Source: Macrolepiota albuminosa (taxonomy: Eukaryota; Basidiomycota; Agaricomycetes; Agaricales; Agaricaceae). From it: a stretch of 64,000 nucleotides of DNA. A program made the position numbers and the translations under genes. Positions 53,087 to 63,950 of this stretch are shown here, in pieces. Each line of letters opens with the position of its first letter. Positions within the stretch are counted from its first letter, which is position 1. The DNA lies in assembly GCA_027475525.1 (NCBI GenBank), contig JAMWFC010000054.1, positions 1,418,468 to 1,482,467 of the forward strand, given 5' to 3'. The notes under the pieces are model-generated. The model saw only the letters and a program-made list of their open reading frames with translations, was not told the origin of the DNA and did no database searches.

Positions 53087-55870
53087 CGGTGGGGAGGCTC
53101 GTTGGCATGCTGGTTGGTAAACTCCAGGGGCTTAGCGCGGGCGCCTTTTTGTTGTCCCCTAGGGAACGTTGGCACCGTTCGTCGGATTCCGCAATTTGGG
53201 TCGCTAATGGTTAAGGTTGTTTCGTCGTCAGTAACTGTCTTGATGACTGATCGCACCAAGACGTCGAAGGGTCTGCCAAGTAGTAGGTCGTATGCCGGGG
53301 AACATAAGATGTGTATCTGAAGATAAAACATAATGTCGCCAAGGGTGCACAGCACATTCTTGGCAAGGCCTAGGGATCTGTCCACTGTACCATTAGCGCT
53401 CTGCGTGTTTAGTATAACGGTAGGGTCATAAATAAGGCCCAGATCGTTAGCAACTTCGGCTGCCATAGAAATAATTTGAGACCCGCTATCCACGATTGCC
53501 TCTACCTTGTGCTTGTTGTCTACCGTTAGCGCTACTGAGCGGATAGCGTGCAATTCTTGAGCGATGGTAAGAATGGCGGGGTCCTCTCCATGGTCTACTG
53601 ACCTAAGGTAGGTTTCTACTGGGTCCACAGAGGTGGCGTTAGCGATGGTGTCAGCAGGAGAGTCTTCAGTGTCCAAAGAGTCGATGGTAACCAAAAAACC
53701 AGGGAGCGCATCGTCGAGATCCTCGACCTCGGCAATGGTTGTCGCCAAGGGACGTTGAGGAGTGACTGCCGTCTTGACTTGGTTGTGGATGTCGGGAGCA
53801 ATACTACAAAGTTCTTCTACTGACAAGGTGACGGCGGTTTTCATGATGCGGCTAAATATGTGGTTTGATTTCTCTATGTCAAAAATTGGCGTGGTAGGTC
53901 GGTAGCCACCCTCAGGACGTTTCTCGGGAGCGGCAAAATTTCGTTGTGCAGGTGCGTGATAACGGTTGGGAATCCCTGAGTAGGGATGGAGAGGTGGCAA
54001 GGGCGGTTCAGGAGCGGCAGCGGTCGACAATGGTTCTGGAGTAGTAGCAGTAGTAGCAGGCGGTGCGGCAGGAGCAGGAGTCGGTAGCTTGCTAGCAGGA
54101 GGCATTGGCTTGTATCCTTTAAGAGGTTGTTTAGGCTGCTTAACTTCAACCCCATCAAAGACCTGATTCTTAAGCGAATCCAATTCCTGTTGGAGCTTGG
54201 CGATACGTTCTTCTCGCGAGAAAGTAGGGTGGTCGCCAACGCTGTCGAAGTGTAAGACCTCGTGAATCATTTGCTGTTGGGTCGCCTGTTCTGGGTGGGG
54301 GTTGGCGTTGCCAGATAGCATGCCGGTAACAATTTGTCCTGGGTTGCGCCTATGCCATTCATCAACTCGCTCCTGGAAGGACTTCTTGTCCGGGTAGTTG
54401 GGGATGGTGGCGCCAGTGGTGAGAACTATCTTGCTGTCGATAGCCCGTCGAATCCTTCCTTGCCGAATGTAGTTTTCTAAAGTTACGCAGCGTCCTCTAG
54501 TCATAGTATGGCCAATTTCCCCGCAGAAGTGGCAAGGGCCAGATGCAGGTACATTAGCGGGTTGGTTAGCGAGATTGGTGGTGATCATAGTTTCAATACG
54601 AGTCATGGCGGAAGCGACAGCAGCGGTAACGGCAGCGTTTAGATCCTCCTTCTTAATGAAGTCGGCAGCAGGAGGCAGGATGGGAATGATACCGTTAGTT
54701 CGCTCAGGTGGTGGGCTAGATCCTCCTTCTTAATGAAGTCGGCAGCAGGAGGCAGGATGGGAATGATACCGTTAGTTCGCTCAGGTGGTGGGCTCGTCCT
54801 AGTGCGTTGCAGCCCAACGCCAGTGTCCGTTCCCTTGAGAACCCATTTACCGGCTTCAAAGACGTCGGCAACGTTATAGGGCTCGTCTGGGTGATGAGCC
54901 TGGTGAACTATCTCTAGGCAACGAGCAATACAAGTCCAAAGCGAAGTCGGGATGCCTTGTTGGAATAGGCGACGTTCCTCGTTAATGTATAACTTGCCGT
55001 TTTGTACTAACCACCTAGCAATCTTTTGGAATTCGCGGTAATACGTGGAGAATGCGCCAAGAGACAATGTGCCACTGTTGAATGATTCCTGTACTAGTTT
55101 CTGGAGCTCGTTTACCGAGTATCGGGTAGCTTCTTCAGCGCCAGGGTACAACTGAATCACTGCCGTCTTCCATCCTTCATACGAAGCGCCTTGGGCTGGA
55201 ACTGGCGGTGCGGCAGGGACAAAGGCGGCAAACTCGGCAAGGCCTGTCCACGTCTCTGCCGTGTCATACGATACATATCTTGCCGCGTACTCCTTCATCT
55301 GTGTGTGGTCGGTAATGCCACAATCCCTGAACAAATACTCTAATTCCTTAAAATACTGGGAGAGCTCCCATGGCTTGGACTCGTCCCATTTCGGTGCCGA
55401 GAAGTAGTTGCGTGGCGGCATGCACTGGACTTGTTGTTCCATAGCGACTGTGTTGGCGAGTTTGGTTAGCGGTAGTGGGGAAGGAGTTCTAGAGATTGGC
55501 GACGGACTTGTTGTTCCATAGCGACTGTGTTGGCGAGTTTGGTTAGCGGTAGTGGGGAAGGAGTTCTAGAGATTGGCGACGGGGTAAGAGAGATAAGTTG
55601 AGAAAGAGGTGTTAACGGAGTAATGGGGGTGACTGGTTGCGGTACGGTAAATGGCGACGCTAAGGGGTCGTCGGCGCTATAATCGAGGGAATGCGGAAAG
55701 AGATCAGGAAATGCGTCTACAGTGGCGTTCTGTAGTTCCTGTGCAAGAGAGAGACCTGGTAAGGCACCAGGTGGTTGTGGAGTTGATGGGTGGGAAGGAG
55801 CTATGCCTTCTGCCGACTGCTCTAGCAGGCGGCGCCTACGCTGGAGATGGGTTTCTGGCGGAATTCTGCC
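53059..55870 (-). CDS. element B Gag-protease
   Basis: N-terminal region from IPPETHLQRRRRLLEQ (near 55870), capsid (MPPRNYFSAPKWDESKPWEL, FRDCGITDHTQMKEYAARYV), knuckle CHFCGEIGHTMTRGRC, protease AIVDSGSQIISMAAEVANDL and YDLLLGRPFDVLVRSV. Two 77-bp tandem duplications (54641-54794, 55427-55580) split it in the assembly; the stretches on both sides of the first are in the same frame once 77 bp are taken away. It overlaps the following Pol frame slightly (53059-53086). Confidence 0.86.
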
Positions 55871-55878
55871 CTAGAGAT

Positions 55879-55896
55879 CCCTCGCGGTGGGCTCCA
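55879..55896 (-). other. primer-binding site of element B
   Basis: Same 18 bases as in element A, 3 nt inside the 5' LTR that starts at 55900. Confidence 0.72.
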
Positions 55897-55899
55897 ATT

Positions 55900-56971
55900 T
55901 GATGACGCCCAAAGTTTGGTCAGTAACAAATATAACTATAGTGTTACCGTACCAATTGCTTGCGTTGGCTCCAATTTGATGACGCCCAAAGTTTGGTCAG
56001 TAACAAATATAACTATAGTGTTACCGTACCAATTGCTTGCGTTGGGTGCGCTATAAGTGATGTGAGAGAGAACACGTCTGTGAAAATGGGGAAAAGTCGG
56101 TAACGGGGTCGGCAAGTGTCAAGCGCTAAGGTAAAGCGCCTAGGAAAGGAGCAGTAAGTGAACACGGCAAAGGTAAGCGGCAAGAACCCGGTAAGCTTAG
56201 CGAGGTCTAAGCGTCAATAATGCCTGCCGTAGCTGCAAGGCACGAATGTGTCGAGTTTTGGCAAGCGTCTGTAACTGCCGATGAGTTCGACGTTGCCGAC
56301 CGTAAATGAAATCTTGAGCGTAAGGGCGACTGAAGAAAGGGGAGCAGGAAACTCTCATCTATTTTTCTCTCGGTATGTACAAGTCGGTAAGTACTTTATA
56401 TACTACAAGGAGTTCACCGTCGCCAGTGACCAACCATTGCCAAAGTGCGGTAAACTGGAAAATTTCATAGGGGTAGCTCCAACGGTTTCAGATCCCTACC
56501 GTCCATTCAAGAACCTTAGCGACGCCAGGCAGCAGATCGCGAAGCTAAACCATCAATCCATCACCCTTCTGTCTGTCAGAGCACCTAAGCGATGTCAGGC
56601 GCCAGGCAGCAGATCGCGAAGCTAAACCATCAATCCATCACCCTTCTGTCTGTCAGAGCACCTAAGCGATGTCAGGCGCCAAATCGAGGCACTAAGTGAT
56701 GTCAGACGCCAAGGTCAAACGCCAAGCTGTCCGTCAGTTTTTGATAGATCATCAGGCTTCTCCCTAAGCGCTGTCGTCAGTGACTGATGCCATCTGTCAG
56801 TTGTCATTCTGTCTGCCATCGGCGCTATCATTGATTGGATCTGCTTCTTGCCGTGCGCGGCCGTCAAATATTGCCAAAATTAGTTAGTTAGCACGCACTA
56901 AGGTATCCCGAGCCCGTGCCACATTGCCGTAGCCTGCCGTTGATGCGCTGATCCTGTATGGGGTCCTATCA
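55900..56971 (-). repeat. element B LTR (5' LTR in pol sense)
   Basis: TGATGACGCCCAAAG...GGGGTCCTATCA. Length 1072 includes two exact 77-bp tandem duplications (55890-56043 and 56524-56677); the remaining 918 bp equals the left LTR minus an 18-bp deletion seen near 56065. Otherwise almost identical. Confidence 0.92.
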
Positions 56972-57584
56972 GCGCCAGCAGTGGAGGATGTGAATGAGGA
57001 AGAACAGGCTATGCATAGACTGAGCTCAGACCACAATGTGGTGATGATGAGCAAGGAGGAGTATCAAGCCTCCAAGATGAGAGATGAGCAAACACTTGTT
57101 CCTAATGCTCAAGGTGCAAAGCCTCCAGGTAAATGCCAGCAGAAGATAAAAAAGTTTGAGGACTCAGTGAATGTATGTCCACCTACGTCCTCATGAGTCA
57201 AGTTAGATGACTTGAGGGACAGCAGCCAAGAGGCAGAAGCCTCATATTGTGAGGACACACAGTCTTTATAGGAGTGACCAGCTCCCCTCCTCAAGTATGA
57301 CTGGGCATATGACCCTCAAATGCCACAGGAGTGGAAGAAACTGGTGGCAGCCACGTGTGTGCAAGATGCACACCAGTGATGGATGACCATTACACCAGCA
57401 TATTGCCAGCCAGCATTGGACGAAGTTTCTGTAGTGTATTCCCTTGGACGAATGCCAGCCAGCATTGGACGAAGTTTCTGTAGTGTATTCCCCTATATAT
57501 GAGAGGAAAAATCTAGTGGCCCGTAGGGCAGCAATAGTGGAACCCCTGCTAAGGCTGCACATACCCAATGACAGTCTTGATTGA
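56972..57584 (+). pseudogene. gypsy C protease-RT linker
   Basis: Continues element C after B: APAVEDVNEEEQAMHRLSSD, MMSKEEYQASKMRDEQ, then broken frames with YDWAYDPQMPQEWKKLV. A 40-bp segment is repeated with 49-bp spacing (57405 and 57454). Confidence 0.65.
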
Positions 57585-58760
57585 GTGCTTGCAATATGTG
57601 AGCAATATGCACAGCAGCCTTGGCCACCATCAGCTATGGTGGAAGTACTTCTCCTGATGAGACTGAAGGGGAAACAGAAGGTGACAAGCCTTTGTGAGGA
57701 TGATATTCCTTGGTTGCAGCAGCAATGGCAAGAGGAATTTGCTGATATGGTCAATGGGACCAAGGAAGAGCTCCCGCTATGGTGGGAGGTGACCCATGAG
57801 ATCAATCTCATAGATGAGAGCAAGCAGTACCAGAACTACTTGCTGCACTGTCCATGCGCACTTCAGGAGCAACTACATGATAAAACTAATTGCTATTTGA
57901 ATGCTCAATGGTGGTCACCATGCACCACTGCTCAGGCAGCACCATTACTGTGCATCCTGAAAAAGGACAATACCCTTTGCACTGCTCTTAACACGTGCCA
58001 GTGCAACAATAATACCATAAAGGATGTAACTCCTTTACCAGATCAAGAGGTGATCCGGAAAGACATGGCTCAAGTGGAGTATTGCTTGAAAATTGACCTT
58101 ATGAGCGCTTGTGAGCAGGTGCATATTTGCACCAAAGATATACTCAAGACTGTGTTTGCATTGATCATGGACATGTTTACGAGCAACATCATGCAAATTG
58201 GGGACTGTAATGCCCCAGCAACCTTTCAGAGGTTAATGACCTCTATATTTTGAGACATGATAAGACGCTTTATGCACGTCTACCTAGACAACATCTTCAT
58301 CTATTTGGATTCCATGGAGGAGCACAAACAGCACCTCAGAGTTGTGTTTGAATGACTACGCAAGTACAAGTTGTATTTAAAATGAAAGAAGTGTGAGCTT
58401 TACACTCAAAGTATAGACTGCCTAGGGCATGTCATCAATGAGCAGAGTATACATCCTGATCAGGACAAGCTTGACCATATTCAGGAGTGGCGTACGCCAT
58501 GAAACTACAATGATATCCAATGGTTCATTGGCCTTGTCAACTACATATCGAGCTTTCCTATAATGGGCCACTCATGGCCATGATACAGAATGGGTCACCA
58601 TTCAATTGGAGGCCACTGCACCAGCAGTGCTTCAAAATGGTCAAGCAGATCTGTACAAAGACTCTGGTTATTTGACCAATTGACCCCAGATGGGACAAGT
58701 CTATCTGGCTCATTTGTGACATGTCTAAGACAGGCGTCGGTGCCATGTATGGCCAGAGGA
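57585..58760 (+). pseudogene. gypsy C reverse transcriptase, active site mutated
   Basis: DVTPLPDQEVIRKDMAQ, YCLKIDLMSACEQVHICTKD (motif A), GDCNAPATFQRLMTSIF, then after TGA VYLDNIFIYLDSMEEH (58279-58296): the YLDD box has become YLDN. CLGHVINEQSIHPDQDKLDH and IQWFIGLVNYIS follow, interrupted by stops. Inactive. Confidence 0.88.
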
Positions 58761-58792
58761 GTAGCTAGCAGACATGCTGCCCAGCAGGGTTC

Positions 58793-59356
58793 ATGTCAAA
58801 AAAGTTCATGACTGCCCAGCAAAACTATGCTGTGCACGAGCTAGAGATCCTAGCCATACTTGAGGCCCTCCTCAAGTGGGATGATAAGCTGATGGGATAC
58901 CCCATCCATATCATTACCAATCACAAGGTGCTTGAATTCTTCAAAACTCAGATGAACTTGTTGCTGCATCAGCAACATTGGATTGACTACATGTCAAGAT
59001 ACCAGTTTGACATCACCTATATTAAAGGTGAACTCAATAGAGTGGCAAACTGCTTGTCTTGCTACTTTGAGAGTGATGTAGTCAGAGAGGTTCATGAGCC
59101 TCACAAGTATGTGCAGGCAGACTGCCACATAGACCTGGATGGAGAGGATTTACCTCTCCATTAGTACCAGGAGATCCGGGAACATGTCCTGGAAGTATGC
59201 ACAATGCGCAACAATGAATGGAAGTGGAGTACTCACCTTAGGGAGCAGTGTGAAGAGCAGGACATGGCTGCCAAGCTGCTAAAGGAGCATGAGGTCATAG
59301 AACTAGCTTCACCTGGGGAACCTGAGCACCCTGATTGACTCTTTACTCTGGCTGAA
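58793..59356 (+). pseudogene. gypsy C RNase H
   Basis: KKFMTAQQNYAVHELEILAI, EALLKWDDKLMGYPIHIITN, HKVLEFFKTQMNLLLHQQHW and RYQFDITYIKGELNRVANCL follow the Ty3 RNase H pattern; the usual NYDTHDKELLAI and N-x-V-ADALSR motifs have changed. The frame ends at 59164. Confidence 0.82.
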
Positions 59357-60338
59357 ATGCTAGAAGGCAAATTGCCTTTGTCCCAGCCCCCTAGCCTGGG
59401 AAAAGATGACTTCTATATGGAAGTGGTGTGGGAGTATGAACATGACTCCCTCTTCACCAAGATAATCACCAATCTCAACAACCATCCTCAGTTCAGGCAG
59501 GGGCCTGACAGCTTAATCATGATGGAGAACCATCAAGGAGTGGCAGTGGTCTGCCTTCTCTATATGCGAACTATTGTGACACAAGTACTGGACCAGGCCC
59601 ATGCACTGGTGGGGCACTTTGGTGCCGCACGGATGTTGGGATACATCCAGAGATAGTATTGGTAGCCATGCATGGCCCAGGAGGTACCAAGTTCTGCGCA
59701 TTATGCACAGCATGTTAGAGGGCAAAGCTGCCCTCTGAAGCTCCTGCCCGAAAGCTGCACCAGCTACCAGTACTGGTAAAGCCTTGAGATTTCATTGGGA
59801 TGGACTTTATAGGTCCCTTTCCTGAGTCAAGAGGATTTGACTACCTCTGGGTGGTGATATGTCGCATGACGAGCATGGTGCACCTTATACCAATGTGAAC
59901 GATGCTGATGGCTAAGAAGCTGTCATGGATCTACCTTAGGGAAATTGTAAGGCTGCATGGGCTGCCTAGTACTATCATGAGCAACCATGACTCAAAATTC
60001 ATGTTGTAATGGTAGAGGGAACTCCACAAGCTGTTGGGAGCCAGACTCCTCATGTCAACTTCATTCCATCCTCAGACAGATGGGCAGACTAAGCAGGCCA
60101 ACTGCAGTATAGGCCAGATCCTAAGGGCAGTTGTCTACCCTGATCAATGAGACTGGGTGGATTGGTGCCTACTCACTGAGTTTGTGATTAACACGAGTAT
60201 CTCAGAGGCTACAGAGTATGTACTCTTTGAGCTCAATAGAGGATACATGCCCTCCATGCTGCATAAGATTTGTGCAGATGTGGCTGCCCACCAAGGAGTA
60301 GTCAACTTTGCCAGGCAGGCTCTGGAGAATATTGCATT
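59357..60338 (+). pseudogene. gypsy C integrase core
   Basis: HALVGHFGAARMLGYIQR is the zinc-binding start; then, across several stops, DFIGMDFIGPFPESRGFDYL, IVRLHGLPSTIMSNHDSKFM (usual SDRG-x-F is SNHD-x-F) and STSFHPQTDGQTKQANCSIG. Cut after ALENIAF by a solo LTR. Confidence 0.85.
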
Positions 60339-61083
60339 TGTCATGACCCCTCCCCTCCGGATCCACCCCGGGACACCCCCAGAACACCATCCGGGACCCT
60401 CCCTCCAACCCCACAGGACATGCCCCGCCATCCCAACTACCGACACCGCCATCACATGCATCAAGGGCCACCATCAGCCGCCACCTGCCCTGATCAACAA
60501 TTGGATCACGCGACTCACTTCTGGCCATCATGCATCACGCATCACAGCTCCCTCCACACCAATTGATCGTGCGTCCCACACACGCGATCCACATATACAG
60601 TCCCTGCCCGCTACTCAATGACTCCTGGAACCCATCCCAGACACCCCAGAACCCCGAGACCCGGTCCCGTAGTACTTATAGTGTAGTTTCCCATTGTATT
60701 CACTAGTCTTGATATTGCATTAACTTGGTTACTTGAATTGTTGCGTGCCCTCTGCTTGACTAGTATACATTGACTGGCACGCTTAACTGGCATGCTTGAA
60801 TAACCGTGTGCTCTAAGTTTGGTACGCACTTCGCGACTTTTAATTTGTTAACCCAGTCTTGTCTTAGAACCCCCGGTTCATGACTCGACCCCCTCCCTAT
60901 CCTCAGCTACCCAAAACCCGAAACCCCCGGACCAAGTCCCCTCTCCTGGGACCACCCCTGTCCACGTCTTGAACCCCGGAGTCCTAGCCCTGGAGTTCCA
61001 GACACCTGAGTATCCATAGGTCAAGTCCGCATTGTAAGGGTGATTGCTTTCCCGGAAAGCCCCTGACTCAGCGGAACCTGACA
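60339..61083 (+). repeat. solo LTR (745 bp) with target duplication GCATT
   Basis: Begins TGTCATGACCCCTCCC and ends GGAACCTGACA, with inverted ends TGTCA/TGACA. gcatt at 60334-60338 is repeated at 61084-61088, an exact 5-bp target duplication, and the integrase coding sequence of C continues on both sides. Unrelated by eye to the other LTRs in the window; the strand assignment is arbitrary. Confidence 0.88.
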
Positions 61084-61640
61084 GCATTGGCACATGATGC
61101 CATCATTGAGACATGAGTTTTTCAGGCAAAAAACACCAATCACTGTAGGCAAATGGATCCACCTATATCAGTGGGAGTGTTGGTCTATCTGTCAATGTTT
61201 AACCTGAGGCTGCCCAAGAGACAGGCAAGTAAACTCTGCCTAAAATGGGTAGGCCCATACCATGTGCTAGACGCAGAGCCAAGTACCTCCAACTATGTGC
61301 TGGAGCTGCTGCAGGCATTGCAGGAACAACAAATTGTTCCAAAGTTCCATGTGTCACTGTTGCAACAATATAGCACATCTGACAACACATTATTCCCTAA
61401 CAGGACAGACAACCCTGGGCCTCTATGACTTTGGGGCACAAGACAATGATGAATGGTTCATTGAGTGCATAATCAGGCACTGGTGAACTGAGCAGAATAC
61501 ACTTGAGTTTGAGGTATGTTGGTCCCTCAGAAATACAACATGGAAGCCATACTCCCATTGCTCCAAGCTAGCGGCACTTGACTGCTATTTGGAGTTGAAG
61601 GGTGTTAAGTGCCCACATCAGTTAGGTAAGCATGCTGACA
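61084..61640 (+). pseudogene. gypsy C integrase C-terminus and chromodomain
   Basis: AHDAIIET, then VGVLVYLSMFNLRLPKRQAS, LCLKWVGPYHVLDAEPSTSN (GPY/F module), VPKFHVSLLQQYSTSDNTLF, and after a frame change EWFIECIIRHW, LEFEVCWSLRNTTWKPYSHC, LAALDCYLELKGVKCPHQLG, a degenerate chromodomain. Element C is therefore a chromovirus-type gypsy element, unlike A and B. Confidence 0.87.
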
Positions 61641-62274
61641 CTTAATTTGATTGGCAGTGCCAATCATGGCTTGGCTGAGTTGGTCAGCAACTGTGGCTGA
61701 GACTGTAAGAGCAACCTCTAGAGGCTGTGGCTCAGTCACACAGCTGGCAGAGGGAGATCCAAAGTGTATTAGAGTATATACTGACAATATCATAATAACT
61801 ACTCACCTGGCAGAGGGAGATCCAAAGAGAACAAGTCTAGGGATTCTCTATGCCAGGTTGGATGCTTCTGGGGCCTCTGAAGCATGGGAAACAACTGTAC
61901 AGTACAACAAAACCTTAAAAACTCAAAAATTGACTAACCAAACAACTGTGCAAACAAGGCAGGAAAACTCTGGACTTTAGAAGTCAGAAAGGCAAATTCC
62001 AGCTTATATAAGCAGTCTGGAAGCGGTGCTGAAGGGCCCACACTTGTCTGAATGATAGCTAAAGAACCAGAGCACCTCAAAGGTTAAGAATAGTACTAAC
62101 AAATAGTGTTGAGAGAATAGAAACAGCAAAATGAGAGAATAATAGAAGAAATAAGGAAATGAATGAAAGGAGAGTGAAGGAATAAGGAGTGAAAGAAGGA
62201 AGAAATGAGGAGTCTCCTGACAGAGACATGTCATAAAATTTGAAATTTCTTTTTTTCCCTTTCTTTCCTTAACC
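61641..62274. other. 3' flank of element C, no gene recognised
   Basis: A 21-bp segment (ctggcagagggagatccaaag) occurs at 61744 and 61807 and is purine-rich, perhaps part of the polypurine tract area. 62080-62220 is very A/G-rich. No LTR of C could be delimited. Confidence 0.45.
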
Positions 62275-63950
62275 ATGGACACATTGCCCATGGACCAGGA
62301 TGATCAGCAGCAGCAGCAGCATGCACTTGAGGTTTTGCTGTCTGTCTTACCATTGGCTAAAGGGGAGGGGCAGATGGCTCCCCCACTTATCCAAAATGTG
62401 CCCTAGTGGGGACAATCACAACAGGCTGTGGGCTTCCCACAGCAGCAGCAACAACCAGCAGCGGTCTACCCACCACAGCAGCCAGTGATCAGTGGCTATC
62501 CACCACAACAACTCATGCAGAGCAACTTTATGCCCCAGAATGCATCTGTGGGTGGTTTTCCACCTTGTCAGACAGTACAGGGCACTTATACACCACATTA
62601 CGCTGAGGGCCAATCCCAACAAGTCCAGTATGGGGAGCTATTTAGCCCCCAAGCAACGTCAGGATGGAGGCAGCTTGCCCCCATACTGGCAAGGAGGTCA
62701 ATGGGGGCACATCCTTTGCCCCAGTTTATGGCCCTAGCACACTATTCTGGCATGGCTGGTGTGCCAGCAATGATGCTATACTCTCCAGCTTGGATGGGAG
62801 CTTGGGGTGCGATGCCCCAGTATGGTCCCTCATATAAGGCACCCACTAAGGAAGGAAAATTGACCTCCTAGTCAGCCACAATGCTGGCTGACAGTCCAGA
62901 GGGATGTAGATCATTCCTCATGCTGGCAACAATGGCATGTGAGAGCACAGAAGCTCTCAATACAGAACAAAGCAGCAAGTCTCTGGCTGAAGTGCTGACA
63001 GAGAGCCTGGCCAGGCTCTCCTTGTTACAGCAGCTGGAGATGCCATACCAAGCCAAGCCCAGCTTAGAAGAACAGTTGCATCCTCAATGTGACAAAGGAA
63101 AAGCATGGGCTGTTGAGCCCAGTCTCAACCAGAACTTAGTCCTGGCTTCTCTCCTCCAATGCCTGGAAGAAATTGGGTACAATGTACTTGCAGACTCATC
63201 ATTCCTCTGTGATGCAGAAGCTGTTGTCCTCATGAGTCAGATGATGGATGACATGAATCATATGCATGCTCAGCACAAAACTGATCTCCTTGCCCTTTCA
63301 GCCACTCATAAGCAGCAGATTACACCCCCAAGTCAGGACACCAACTCTAGCAAAAGAGCATGTTTGCAAGGAGTGGAGGACATGTCCTCCTGCTCGACTC
63401 AGTTGAGCATTGCCATTTCTGGCTGGAAGGCCAGCCTAGGACAGGACATCCTCTCCTATGAAGATGTCTCTGTTCTAGCTGCCCTCCAGCTGATTCAGTG
63501 CCTTGCTAGCAGTGCATCTGAGGTCATATCTTCATGACCATTATCTGTGGTATCTACTATGCACTCTGGAGAGCAGAGTTTCTGGGACATTGGTGCATGC
63601 TCTACTGAGGCCAAGGCCTTGCAACCCTGAAAGGATTGGTGGGATAAGCAAATAGAAGGGCATGCATACATCAATGTGCACTTCCTGAGGGTGCCTCAGG
63701 GGCTAATATCCCCTTCTTATTCGCTGTATTGGTAGAGGGCCCCCCAGCCCAATATCCTCAGTGTGTGTGGTCAATGGACCCACATTCGGAGAAGTCTGTT
63801 CTGGAGAGGGTGCCATCCTTGCCCTCCAACAATGATTGGTATGAGGAGCCTGAAGAGGCTCAAATGGGATTCCCTGTGCCGCACGAGACAGCGGCACAAC
63901 AGTACTTGACAGGCCAAGATGGACCATTGGGCACAAGATAGCACCAAATG
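62275..63950 (+). pseudogene. Q/P-rich protein of unknown function, broken by stops
   Basis: From ATG 62275 one frame runs through MDTLPMDQDDQQQQQHALEV, a TAG at about 62404, a Gln/Pro-rich part (GFPQQQQQPAAVYPPQQP, SGYPPQQLMQSNFMPQNA), a TAG at 62869-62871, and then LADSPEGCRSFLMLATMACE, SLAEVLTESLARLSLLQQLE to TGA at 63535. All three parts are in the same frame, so the stops look like point mutations in one long gene. Coding remnants in other frames continue to about 63940 (YPQCVWSMDPHSEKSVLERV). No family recognised; the position next to element C and the composition would fit a transposon-related ORF. Confidence 0.5.

Larger units (their letters stand above)
31840..56971 (-). mobile_element. 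gypsy element B with antisense accessory gene, split by element A
   Basis: LTRs at 31840-32775 and 55900-56971; exact 4-bp target duplication gcgc (31836-31839 and 56972-56975). Gag-pol is on the minus strand (55870 down to 51067, then 37592 to 35782); between pol and the left LTR lies a plus-strand spliced gene (32946-35345). Element A sits inside pol at the RNase H-integrase boundary. Without A, B is about 11.7 kb. The LTRs are nearly identical apart from an 18-bp indel, so B is fairly young although it holds stops. Confidence 0.9.
27589..61640 (+). mobile_element. old Ty3/gypsy element C with chromodomain, split by later insertions
   Basis: Gag, protease, RT, RNase H, integrase and a chromodomain-like end lie on the plus strand in gypsy order: 27589-30714, then 56972-60338, then 61084-61640. 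The gaps are a family A solo LTR (30715-31785), element B (31840-56971) and a solo LTR (60339-61083), each flanked by a short target duplication. Stops are frequent. LTRs of C itself were not identified. Confidence 0.85.

Noticed and set aside
57405..57494. Another k-mer overlap artefact
   Set aside because: The 40-bp repeat has a period of 49, not 77; it may be a real small duplication.
61744..61827. 77-bp type duplication
   Set aside because: Only 21 bp repeat with 63-bp spacing and the intervening sequence differs.
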